In this document: piece after piece, positions 10,621 to 23,000 of the stretch
Layout of the letters: each line of letters opens with the position of its first letter
Numbering within the stretch: position 1 is the first letter of the stretch
Source of the DNA: Motacilla alba alba
Lineage: Eukaryota > Chordata > Aves > Passeriformes > Motacillidae
Direction: 5' to 3'
Length of the DNA: 64,000 nucleotides
Assembly: GCF_015832195.1 (NCBI RefSeq)
Contig: NC_052019.1
Coordinates: forward strand, 47,805,016 to 47,869,015
The notes under the pieces: generated by a model
Database searches by the model: none
Told to the model about the DNA's origin: nothing
What the model saw: the letters and a program-made list of their open reading frames with translations, nothing else
Translations under genes and position numbers: made by a program

Positions 10621-13255
10621 ATTTAAATGTACCCACCAGGATTAGTCAAAATCGACAGCTATCAAAGGGCTGGAATCTGCCACTCTCACTTCTGTGGAGG
10701 AGAGCATCGCTCTGCTCATTTTCTGTGAGACTCAGAGAAGTGAGGATGCTGTGTCCATGCTCTGTACTGTTTTCAGGGTCTAATATTTCCATTGTTTCAG
10801 TGAGACAGACTGAAAAAGAGGGATTACTGAAAATGGAAAAGGCTGTCAGAACGTGGGATGCTGTGAAGCCAGGGCAGAATATAGGACAGAGTGGAAATAC
10901 TGCCTTTGCTGAAATGAGATGGAGCTCTGCCAGGCAGCAAAAAAAGGGATTGTCAAAACAGCAGCGCACTCCCCCTCGGAGGCATTCCTGGCGCGGGAGA
11001 GGAGGGTCTGCCCACTGCAGGGAGATGGAGGCCTTCCCTCTCGGTGGGATGCAGCGCTCGGAACTGGCCGGCAGCAGCAGGGATGTAATTAGCGCTGACA
11101 CAGAACACAAGGCAAGGCTTCTGACGCTTGTTTTGCAGTTTTGACAGAGAGGAAAATCTTAAGAAAGGCCGCCTTTTTTTTTTTTTCTCTTTTTTTTTTT
11201 GTTTTTTTTGTTTTTTTTTTGTTTTTGTTTTTGTTTTGTTTGGTTTGGGTTTTTTTGCCTTTTGCTTTTTCCTTTCTCCTCTCTCCCTCTCCCCGCTTTA
11301 AATAGCTTTCTCTCTTCAAATTACCTGAAATCACTGGGTGCGTGGCCACGTTCCATGGTGCTGCCCGCTCCTCCACACTTGTCAGCCTGGGAAAAAAAAG
11401 GTGTACTTTATTGAAATACTAAACTAAATGAGAACAGGAATTTAAATATAATGTTCTGTCTGCTCACAGGCAGACGAAGAAGATTCAGTAGTTGGAGACA
11501 TAACAGAAAATTTGGAGTGTGAAGGAGGAAATAAACTGAATGCAAAGGAGCATGCAGAGGGGAACTAAACTATATAACGTGGTGCAGGTATATTATAGTG
11601 GCTGAACTGTTTTTGAAATGGAAACTTGGCATCTGTCTGTTCTCCATCTTGTCTATATTGGTGTCCAGAGGTCCAGTTCAGAAATCTGCGTCCCACTGTG
11701 CTAACCTTAGTAAAAACACTGTAACTCAGTGTCTCCCACCGCTCTTGCCCAGCATCTAAGCAAAAGCATTCTCTCAGTTCTAATTTGCTTTTTCACTTTT
11801 ATGTTGCCTGCTCTTTGTAGGTCATGTGTAAGCAATTTTTTCTGCTGCTTTTTCTAGGAGGTTAAGTAATTAACTTGGAGGAGAATGGGAAGCTGTGATC
11901 TTGCCTCACTTTGAAAGGCCATTTCCTGAGATTTCTGCAGCATGTTTCTTCCTCCTCTGAAATTTCTTACACTGAATTCTTGCATGGGGAGTTGATATTC
12001 TTGACATAAAAGCCCCAGCTGGGATCTCTTTTTGATTGTGAAGCATCCTATGGAATATTATATTCCTAAAGGAATTTAACAATGCTAGAGTGAGGCATGA
12101 TAAAATATTGGACTGTTTTGTTTCAAGGCTTGGTTTTTTTAATGACTGAGCCCTGTCTACTAGTACCCTGCTGTGATGGGTGTCAAAGTTTGCTAATACC
12201 AACAGAGCCTGAAAATTTCAGATTCTGCTTCATGGCTCAGTGGTTAGAGGACACAGCCCTGAAGTTCCTGAAACATGTCTGGATCTTCTGGATGTCACGA
12301 CATGAAATAGTGACCCCAGAACTGGTAGAAACTTGACTTGTCATCTAAAATCTGCCTTTATTTAAGATGGAGTTGATCTCCCAAATATAAATTCAGTACC
12401 ATTCATCATTTTCATCTATGACTTTGAACAGCTTCTCTAGTCTATCTCTGCTGTTGTCAGTCTGACAAGTTTGTTCCTTAAAGGGTTAATTAAAAATACA
12501 TTCTAGTTCCTACACATGGAATCTGCACATTAAAATCAGTGTGGGTTTCTACTTACACTTCTTGTTCACAGAAAGGAAACGAAGACCCTGCACTATGAAA
12601 ACAGTTGCTGCATTTATTCTCTGTACCAGATGCCGGTAACGAGCTGGGGAGGAAGAATGATCCATCCATTCTTTTAAATTGAGCAGATATTTTCTTTCCT
12701 ATTTTTCTAATTGATATACCTCGTCCTTCATTTTTTTTTATTAGCATTTTATCATTCCATCCTCCTTGGTTTCTTTCCCCCTTAAATATGCATCCCAATC
12801 TGTACTGCTGTTTGCTCTTCTTAAGTCATGGTGTAGTTTTGACTCTTAGTCACGTGAAAAATATCTGTTTCCAGTATTTCCAGCCCTGAAATAAATGCCT
12901 GTAACCGTTAGGGGTGGGTGCCAGAAAATTCCAGCGCTGTTGTTTTTTCTAATATTTTTATTTTTAATCTGGAACCAGTGCATCTTGCAGCTTTCTCGCT
13001 TCCTTTGTAATTTGTTTAGCATGAACACTTGTCTGAGAGCAATACTAGGTACAGGCACCTTGCTTTTATTTTTATTTATTTAGGATTTCTCTTTTCCGTC
13101 TCTAATGTGGATTTTTATGCACCAGAAATGATTGCAAAGCATCCATATCCTCAGCCCGTGTTTCTCAATGAATCTTCCCTGCCCATGTTCTTTGTCTTGT
13201 CACAATAAACAATCAACAGTTCCAAATAATGTTGTAATTAAAAATTCCTCAAGGC
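10621..13255. other. Intergenic, no gene recognised
   Basis: A 182-codon plus-strand frame (10596-11144) lies opposite a 154-codon minus-strand frame (10646-11110). Neither has a recognisable domain. A moderately GC-rich patch spans about 10960-11090. The rest is AT-rich with no clear feature beyond the T-rich tract at 11171-11264. Confidence 0.5.
11171..11264. repeat. T-rich (TTTTTG)n-like tract
   Basis: Long T runs with G interruptions at increasing spacing. It is low-complexity and possibly a decayed reverse-orientation poly(A) tail. Confidence 0.85.
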
Positions 13256-13261
13256 GTAGTT

Positions 13262-13665
13262 GTTACGGGTACTGCGAGGCGTACTAAGAACTGTCGGGGG
13301 GGTTACCCGAAAGAGAAAGAGGAAATAGAGGAATTAGAAGCAATGGAAGGTAATAACCGGGCCCGCCGCCCCCGGGAGGGCGGGTCCTGGTGACGCGGCC
13401 CGGCGGAGCGCTGCCGTGGGCTCCGCCCGCAGCATCCCTGCGGCATCCCGGGAGGAGCGCGGCTCCGCGGGGCTCCCCGTGTGCGGGACGCCTGCCCGCT
13501 CTCACCCTCTGCATCGCTTCGTGCTCCAGCCTGCCAGTGCCGGCCGAGCCGGGCTCCTTGGCTCGCCGGAAAGGCAGTCTGTGTGTGCCGGGTGTTCTCT
13601 GCTTGCTCTGCCTGGGACTGGCAGATCGGATAGGAACTCCCTCTTCCCTGCCCCGCAGCCCGAGC
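13262..13665. promoter_or_regulatory. Orphan CpG island, candidate promoter
   Basis: About 400 bp of GC- and CpG-rich sequence stands sharply out of AT-rich surroundings, 43 kb upstream of CXXC4. Frames of 70-100 codons on both strands are expected from the GC content and show no domain. A splice-donor-like AAG/GTAAGG-type site begins at 13690, just after the island on the + strand. That would fit the first exon of a non-coding RNA starting in the island. Strand and transcript are not established. Confidence 0.6.
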
Positions 13666-13699
13666 TTCAGCTGCTATTGCCTGTGCTAAAGTAAGGCTC

Positions 13700-16600
13700 T
13701 GCAGGCACTCTTAGCCAGACACACATGTAAATTTACTTTATAGCATGTTTGTTTTGTAAAAAAAGTAATGAAAATTTGGTAAAAAATAACGTATTTGTTT
13801 CTGCTCAGCCATTTAACTCCTTAATGCCTCAGTTGTTTGTTTTGTATTGTTTTGTTTTGTTTTTTTTAATATCATTTAGTCCAACCCATCCACTTCATTA
13901 ATTTGGCCTGGTACCCTGTGTTCTTGCTCCTCCTAAATGAAAGGTAAAGCCTGGTGGAGCAGCAGTCTCTGTTGTGAGCATACATTCAGGGAGTTCAGAG
14001 AATCTCTATGGAAAACAGATGCTAGCTCACTCAAGATAAAAACTGTGGCTTTGCTTCAACACCCTATTGCAACAATGTCCGTGCTGCTGGCATTGCCCAC
14101 CAGGAAGGGTAGCGGTCTGCCCAAGAACTCTTTAACATGCATAAATTCAGATTGGAGAGAAAAGAGGAAATTACCCTTGGGCATCCTGGCAAACCCTGGA
14201 AAGTCCTACAAGCAAAAGTAAGGAACATCTAGAATGAGCTAAAGGAAAGATGAAGCTTAAGGAACATTTATAACAGGGGAAGCACAGAATGGCCTCTCAA
14301 GGGATGGGAAGGCCTCTTGTATTTGAATACCTCATTAGGAAGCTGTATGGGAACAAGGCACCTAAATATCTTAAAATATGGTCCCAAACTATGAAGATTT
14401 TAAGCTGTCTGAATAGGGAACTGATCTTCTGTTCCAGGATATGAAAATGTGGGATGAGCAGTTTCCACTCCATGTGTTTAAGATTTGTCTCATCAATCAC
14501 AAACCTAGTAACTACTAGTAAAGATTTATATTCTGTATGGCTCTGTACTGGTTTATTCTGAGAAATACAGAATGAGAAGGGATGTTAGAGGTACTACTTT
14601 ATGAATTAAATTTCTTGTAAGTGGAAGTTGAATCCTACAAAGTGATTGACTCTGAACATGTGTAGTGCTGTATGGGACTACCCTGATGCTTGACTGGGGG
14701 GCGGTATTTGTGTGTCCCTTGTGAAATCTAGTTCAGCCTGGAAGAGCTCAGAGGCTGGGGCAGAAGCATTCAAGGTGTACAGAAATACTCTTTCCTGGTG
14801 CAGATATTTCAATCTTTTGTTCCTTTAAAAAGACAAACCCAAGCTTTTTTATTCAATCTTAGGCATGGCAAATTTGAAGGTTTTGAAGAAAATGGCTTTT
14901 GATTTATGATGCTGAGCTAAATTTTAAAATGGTGGGGAGGAAAAAAAGGCATTCCAAAGGTAAAATTTGGAGTTAATGCTAAAAACATTCAGTATCTAGA
15001 CAAAATTATAAGTAGCTAAGAATAGGAATTCAAAAACTACTCTGCCCTCTCAGTACGTTGCTACCATGACACTACAGTAATTTATTGCTGCAGAACATTC
15101 CCTTCTAGAACTCTCTAAATATTTTAAGGAATTTCAATTACATATTGCACGGGAACATCTTTAAAAGCATTCAGGTTTGCTAGCTTTAAGGACCTTAGAG
15201 GAATCCATATGCAGAAAAGCAAACAAACTCAGTGAGAAATGTACACTGTTTAATTAAAATACTGGGGTTTGGCACATTCTTTTTCTTACTATGACTTATT
15301 AAGGAAAAAATCTCTGCATAAAATCCCTTAAGTGTACAGATAGATTTTTTTTTTCTTTCGAGCTTTGTACAAATGGCTTGTATTGTCACCAAAAAAGTCA
15401 TAGACTTGGGTGTGTATTTTGTTCTTTTCATATGTTAATGATTTATGGACTGTGTTGCACCATTTATATGATCAACAGTTAGTTAAATGCTCGTTGTCCT
15501 GAGAAATGTTTGGTTCATTATGAGGGAGAGAACTAATAGGTTCCCTATCTGCATCTCAGTGATGAGTTGTTATGATAGATGCTCAGTTGCTGTGGTTGCA
15601 GGCAGACAGGAGAGCTGCTCGTGAAGAGAATTGCCACCCTCAGTGCCAGTCAGAACTCACTGGCTCTCAAGTTTCATATGGAAACACACATTTTTGTTGC
15701 ACAGGTGTATGTAACTAGGGGGTGTAGTTTCCAGGCTGTTACAATTACACAGTAGGTATTTTCAACACAAAACAGCTCTCCTCCTTGGGCTTCATGCAAA
15801 TCTTCAATGATATCAAAAAGTATGATTAAGAAGGGGAGGAAGGCTTGGATGCTTCAGTAACTTGGTAAGGGCTCAGTTATAGCTATCAGTCCTGTACTGC
15901 CTGTTTCTGCAGTGCTATGCATGGTACCTCACAGCTATCTAAAGCACAGCATTCAAAATTTTAGTTTGGGAGGCAGTAAATAGTGTTTCTACCTGGCATT
16001 TACTTGGGAGCTGGAGTTTGCTGTGATGCTCTTCACTTCACTTTGATGCTGGACTCTGCTTTTGCCTGCTTTGGGAAGCTGCATAATAGAAGTAGGATCA
16101 ATCTTCAGAAATAGATATTTTCTTCCTTTCAAAGTCTAAACTGGGCCTACTGCTGGTAGATTAAGGTTGAAAGGAATTGTGAGAAGCTTAAGCCTCTACC
16201 ATGATGGTAAGTAACAGAGCCTTTTTTGGGAATAATGCAGACATCTTTTGGTGCATCAGGAAGACGTGCTCATTCCTTGTTGATTTCTCTCATATCAGGA
16301 ATCAGCACTGCAAAGGAAGGAAGATCCTGGGCATGATTCTGAGCCTTGTGGACTAGGCTTGGCTATACAGCTCAGTGAAGTACTCCTGTCTCTGCTTGAA
16401 CCAACCTAGCTTCTCCCAGTGCGGACAGCGAGGGATATGCACTGCAGGACCTGATGAGGAGCTGTGCCTCTCTCTTACATAGGTATGATCACTACTAAAA
16501 ATTTGTTCCAAGTTTTGATCTTGCTGGCATCAGTGCTCTCCTAAAATCAACCAGCAAAGAAAATGTAACTGAGAGCAGTGTGGTCATTTTTTTTTACAAT

Positions 16601-19600
16601 TTCTTGTATTTGTGGTCTCAGTGCTGGGACCTGATGGTATCAGTGCCCTAACTCAGAACATCTCTCAGCAGGCACTCAGATCACCAGCCCAGCCTGGGCT
16701 GTATGGTACTAATTAATTCTAAAGAAGGCTAGGTGGATTTCAGGTATGATGTTATTGGTACTGAGGTAACTGAGTGACATACCAAAAGAATTTCAAATTG
16801 CTACCTCACTGGTAAGCATAAAGGACTCTGGCTTGTTCTTGTTTAAATGTGCTCTTCCTATATTCCCTTGGCTGCAGCTAAACAGCAGAATATTTACCTG
16901 CTTGATTGTTGTTTGTAAATCTAGGCTCTTCCCTCCCCCCATCCCCTCAATCTTCCTTAGATGCCGGGAGGAAAAAATAGCATACAAGAAAGTGGCTGTA
17001 AAGCATTTCTTTTCTGTTCTGCCGCTCTGTGTAGAGCTTTTTGTGGCACTCAGGGGTGCAGTAGGGCTTGAACAGTCCAGACAGTGTGCCAAGGCATATT
17101 CCTGTAGGACATTGCTAGAGATCCCTGCTCGTAAACCCTGCCTGCAGAGCTGTAACTGGAGAGAGAGAGAGAGAGGGGGAAAGAGAAAGGGAAAGAGGTG
17201 AAACAGAGAGGACACAGAGGTGTGATTAAGGACTTACAGAGAAGACAGAGAGAGAAAACTGAGAGAGAAAACATAGTGAACAGATTGGTAAATGGAGAAC
17301 AACCACCCAGGGCCAGGCTGAAGACAAAGGGGCTGAAACAGAGAGTAAAGGAAAAAAAGGTAATTGCAATTTTAGGGTATTATATTAAGATGAAAAGCTG
17401 GGCCAGTCCCAGGCAGCCTATGTGGAAAGTCCAAGAGCTGGCTGAAAATCAGGAGGCAGAGACTGTGAAAAAAGCGGAGAGCTGGTAGAAAGGAAGGTTG
17501 GCCTTGAGAGCAATAAAATGTGCTGTGCTTTGTGCAGGATTGAAAATTGTTCAGCTGGGAAGGTGCATTTGGTTGTGGACAACATGCTCAGAAATCTACA
17601 GGGAGAGATGGAAAAGGCCTTTTGCAAAGAGGCAGTGTGAAGAGCTTTGCATAGAGATAATTTTTAACAAAGTTAAAAGGGTGGTGACTTCATTAAAAAG
17701 TGCCTGATGCTTACCACAGTTTAATCTCAGGCCACTTGTCTGGGTATCTAAACACAGATCTAAGGGCGCAATTTTACATGTGTGAAAGAAAAAGAAGTGG
17801 AGTGGGGGGCTTGGTCTACCTTCTTTGCTGGTGTAAATGTCTGGAAATCAGACTTACCTGGATGTCAGAAGGCACAGATTACTGCTGTTACAGCGGATTG
17901 TTACTAACTCATGTTTTCACTCTAAAAACCAGGAGAGTCTGAGGTAATGGAGAGAGAAGTCAGTGGAGGCCTTGCAAGCCTTGCTAGTGCAGAATCTTCC
18001 AGGATGTTTTTAGTTATGAATCAGCTTCATCTTGGTTTCTAATGAGTGATTTGGAAGCTGGTGCCCATTTGTGAGAAGCACTTTTATAACAATAATATTG
18101 TCATGTGTTGTTAGTCTCATAATTTATTTGTGTTTGGCTAGCTGTTCTCAGGCATGTGCAGTCTAAAATTGAACATAAATTCCATACCACCTATGGTGTT
18201 AAATACCAATTTTAATGCAGATTTTTATTGTATTTGGCTGTGACTGAACAGAAACTAAAGAATACAGGCGACATTAAGAGACTCCTTAGAACTTCAGCCA
18301 GTCCCCTCATTCTGAGTAGGGACGTCATGAGGAACTGGAATTGGGATAAGTGAGTGGAGCTGGTTAGGGGAGTTTGAGAGTTCTTTTTCCTCCCTTCTTC
18401 AATTCCTTGAAACTTTCATTAAATTATGGATAAACTTTCAATAAGAACAGAAGAGTGAAAGAATGACAGCTGAATTTTTAGACTCTGATGACCTAAAAAA
18501 TTGCCTTGCAGACATAAAGAAACATAAAGGATTGAAATGTATGACTGTAAACATCCAGACATTATACTGTCTTTTGTCAGATTCAGCTTCTGATATTCAC
18601 GTTCATGAATAGCCCATCTCAGTGACATTACTGGGACAAAATCCCTGTGGGTGTAATTCCTGTTACTTCACTAACATCAGTTAAAGTCAGTATCTCTACA
18701 CAGATCTGAATGTGCTTGATGAATTTGGTGAGGTTTGTGTTATACATGCAACAAGATGTGTCTGCTGTCACTGTATGGGTGTATATGGGAATCTGGCAGC
18801 AAGTCCTGTCAGCTGTGTGGGGAGAAGGCTGCAAAGGGCAAACCGAGTAGAGCTGGACCAAGAGCAAAGGACTCTATGAGGTGTCCTCTGTGGGGAGCAG
18901 TGGGGAGGGAGTTTGTGAATAGAGAGTGTTGCAGAACAGCAGCTAAGGACTCCCAAAGAACAGGTACTTAGAAAAGCAATGGATGGCTAAAAGCAGTTCA
19001 GCAAATAGCCTTCTCTGAATTTGAAAGGGACTGTGAGCACCAGACAAGTAGCTTTATTTAATAGGGCTTGTTCAGCAAGCTAATATTAATTTTAGTGAAG
19101 GAGTAAGAAACAGTTAACAAACCACTGCAAAAATGAGAGTTGGAAAGCATGAAACTCTACAACTACTGTATTAGTTTTCTAGTTAAACTTTAAAGATGTA
19201 AAATTTGGGAGTTGCACAGGTAATTTGGAATCCTTCCTTCAGAACCAGATTGTAATGGGCATCAGAGACCCAAACTGTGAACAGAGATGTTTGAATATCC
19301 TAAGTTAACCTTAGAAAAACAGTAAGGATGGAGGAGGCCACAGCCCAGAGGCAGACCAGACTGCGGATGCTGTAAGGAAAACCAATGATCCCTGATTCAG
19401 GGCCACAGCCTATCACAAGCCTGTGGGAGCACAGGAGGCAGAGCAAAACCGATGACTCCAAGGGGAAATGTGCCAACGTGCACAGAGCTCTCTTTAAATG
19501 CTGCCCCAGCGCACTGTGCTATCTGCATGTGATGGCTTTCAGCAGGCTGTGAGAAATGATTTGGTAGCCTTTGCTGAGTCCCACCACAGAAATGCCAAGC
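13700..19600. other. Intergenic, no gene recognised
   Basis: AT-rich sequence with small low-complexity patches: a TTTTG-rich tract near 13840-13868 and a (GA)n run near 17160-17176. A minus-strand frame at 16793-17215 overlaps a plus-strand frame of similar length. Neither shows a domain or convincing splice context. A short 'atttagtccaaccca' near 13876 hints at a CR1 scrap. Confidence 0.5.
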
Positions 19601-19609
19601 TTCTTAAGC

Positions 19610-20050
19610 TGCTTAACAGGCTTGGCGAAGAGGATAATGATTAACCGTTTATTAAAGTCAGCCCCTCCAGGTCAGAATGAGGGATATTGGTGGTGAGAAA
19701 GCTCGTGCTGCTCTTGCCTTCCCAGTGCCTTTTATGCAGATAGAGGACTTTAGCCTTCGGGGATACAGTCAGTGGTATTAAATTTACTTAAAAGTATGAA
19801 GTGCCTTCATTTCAGTGCTGAATACCACTGTGGGCCATTGTAAACTTCTCCTGTGCAGTCTGAATCTCCTTAAAGGCAGACATGCGCTGCTTTCTCAGGA
19901 AAGCTCTACTGAGAGCATGCAGTGTACATGTCAACTTAATTAAATTAATTTGTTTAAAATATGATCAATGGTGTGTGAAATTATATAATTATTCCATAAA
20001 TACATGTTGTTGATTAATTAATATTTTAATTAAAGGGTAATTGGAAAGTC
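19610..20050. promoter_or_regulatory. Candidate conserved non-coding element, AT-rich
   Basis: TTAATTAA/TAATTA cores cluster at 19935-20042 next to a GC-balanced block with octamer-like and ATGCAGAT-type words. The pattern is enhancer-like, but conservation is untested. Confidence 0.35.
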
Positions 20051-23000
20051 ATTGCATTGCTACCTTTTTTGAAGGGCATGAATGTGTCTTTTCCTCATAT
20101 TCACTGATTAGACCAAAAACCTCCTCTTTTAAAAGAAGGTATTCTTCTAGTTCTAGAAGAAATAGAAGCCCAGGAGATTAAAAAAAAAAGAAAAAAGAAA
20201 ATGGCACACACTGTGACAGCTATGACCCAGTTTGCCATAGGAAGGAATTTGGCTGCCCTTTAAAATCTTTGCTTTCAATCAGCCTTCAGTTTTTCTAATA
20301 TCCTTCATGTCTCTTATTCTGGGAGAGTGATTGTCTCTCTGGGAGTTTTGCCTTGAAATGTCTCTCTGGAAAAAGAACTTGGAACAAAGTGCTGTGGACT
20401 AGTTGCTGGTTGAGAGAGGTTGGTATTAGCAGTTTGTCAGAGCTAGACATAAATCCCTCTTTTCCCCTTATAATAATTTTCCTCCTTCAGTTTACCTGTT
20501 TATTTTGAAGACTATCCATATTAACAAACCCAGAGTCCCTATTACTCACTGCCAGAACAGCACACCAATCCCCAGACCACTTTTTGTAACTGCTGGTGTG
20601 GAATAAATGAAAAGAAATGACTGGAAACCAAGAGAGAAATGACTGTGGCCCTTATCTTGCCCCTGGAAATTCATATATAATTCATACTGAAGCCAATAGG
20701 CTAGGAAGGACAAATTTGAGGCCTGCCTGTGAAAAATTATCAAGGGCTCACAAATTAAGGCCCTAATTTTGCAAACTTGCACAATTAAATGTAAATGCCT
20801 TCTGTGAAGGCAGTGGAAAGGGTGCTACTAACAGGTCTACACTGAGCTCATGCTCTTGTTTGAAGCTTTGGCATGTATACAAATATGAACCAGGGAATTC
20901 TGGACAGTAGGTAGTTATTCTGCGTGTTTTGATTGTCTGCTTACCTAGCAAATTAAACTGGTGAGTTTCTACAGCTGTAAACCTCTCTGCAGCTGCCCTC
21001 TACTCCTGGATGCACCAAGAGGTAGTAAGTGTTTGGCTGACTGGTCTAAAATGTTGGTGGTTTTTGATTTCTGGCCTGTCCTGCCGTACCATACCCAATG
21101 CAGATGTAGAAAGTCCTAAGAGAAATCATAAGTTCAACACAGTGACAGCACTTTAGTGTGTCACATAAGATTATATGAGGCTAGCATAGAAAGAACAAGG
21201 AATACCATAACTAGCAGAGGGATGAGTAAAATCTAAGTAACTCAGAAGTAGATTACAGCACATTGAGGAATGGCAAAGGACTCAGTGTGCATCTGTTTGC
21301 ACAGGAAAACTTTCACAGCTTTTCAGTGATTCATAGATTTTTTTAAAACAAAATCTGAGATTTAAAATGTTTTTTTTAATTCCTAATTGCAAAACTGAAC
21401 TCCCTGTGTTGTATTCTCATGGAAAAGCTACCCTTATTTGTCTTTAAACCCAACAGTGAATCACAAGGCATGCCTGACTTATTCATGTGTGACATGTCAG
21501 GTGCATGAGAGCTTACATCACATGCTATGCCGATGCATAAAAATTTTAAGCCTGTCCTTGACAACTGAACAATTCAGCAACCTGGACACAAGCTGCAAGG
21601 ATCAAAAAGTAGGACAAAATTACAACTGTTTATACAGCTTTGCACAATGCCATGGCAATGCGTTTTGCAAGAAGAAATATTTACTGAGGGCAAACACAGT
21701 TTAGAGTGAGATTTAGTGTCTGTGTCTTCTCTGTGGAGATCCACACACAGAATGCTGGGCTCAATGCTGCTTGAAGGGCCTGAGCTTTTTCCTTGGTGAA
21801 TCCTCTGTTTTTCGAAGGTACAGAAACATTTGGGGTAAGAGAGTGTCCATGACATGAGGAAATACTTGCATAAGCAAAAGGGAAATTTCATGTAAGTTCT
21901 ACTTCTTTTTTTGCCGTACTGCAGATTGTTTGACAAGAGTGATACCAATTAGTGCCAATGATAGCATACTTTATGATACTGACATCTGTCCAAGAGAAAC
22001 TGGCCCAAAAACATCAAACTTATTTTGCAGATGTCACTGAATAATCATTAGGTGGTGATAATTTTCAGTCACCCAGTGGGGAAAGGTTCCAGCATATTAA
22101 ATGGTTGAAGTTTCTGAATTTCAAAAATATTGCAGTGAGAATTTTCACTTGAGACAGCAGGCTGCGGGTTTGCAATCCATCTTTTGCTGCCTTGCAAAGC
22201 AGAGGAGCAGAGGGAATGGTCTTTTCAGCAAGGCTGAAGAAAGTCTGAAGTATTTGTAGGGTTCTGTGTTCTGACTGGATTTACAGGTCCAAATTTTTCT
22301 TGGGGCTGGTTACACTGGCATCTCTGAAGTTGTGTTTGTTTATCTCCATACTGAATTTGTATCAACAAAAAATGATCATTGAGTAATGGACATTTTATTA
22401 CATTCAGGAGCTAAGTAAATGTTGGGGTGATTTTAGCTGTTATCTATTTCACATATTTTTATATCGTCTTCAAACATTCAAACTTGCAAAACTGAAAAAA
22501 AACCATCCATTTATAAGGAGTCACCTAAATAAATGGCTTGATTTTTTTTCTGCTCCCAGGAGAGTTGTCAACAGACAGGGCTCAGTGGAAGCTGTAGCCA
22601 CACAGCAGCTCTGGTCATTGAGCTTCCCATTTAAGTGAATAGAAATGAAGTTAGGTGTCACTGGACGTTCATGTGGCTTGCATTTAGAGATCTATGGATA
22701 TCCTAAGTTATACTGAGGGCTGTATGTCTTTATATATCCTTTTGGGTTTTTTGTTTAACTACAGAATTATCTCCCTAAGAGAGCACATCTCTCACAATTT
22801 CCAGACAAAGCCTTAAATTTGGAAGGGACAAGTCCGTGCAATATTCATATCTGACTCAAACTAAGAAATGAGTCTGAATAAATCTAAGCTGCTATTTTGT
22901 GTATTTCTAGATTCCTCAGCCTCTTCCAGACAGTGATAAAGGGATTGGGATTCCTTTGTGTGTAAATCCAGGAGGAGGACAAAGCCTTGAGGGAAAATCT

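Noticed and set aside
10596..11144. 182-codon plus-strand frame, with a 154-codon frame opposite
   Set aside because: Both strands are open over the same bases and neither resembles a known protein.
13390..13694. 92-99-codon frames in the orphan CpG island
   Set aside because: Low-complexity Pro/Ala/Arg-rich frames in more than one frame; GC composition explains them.
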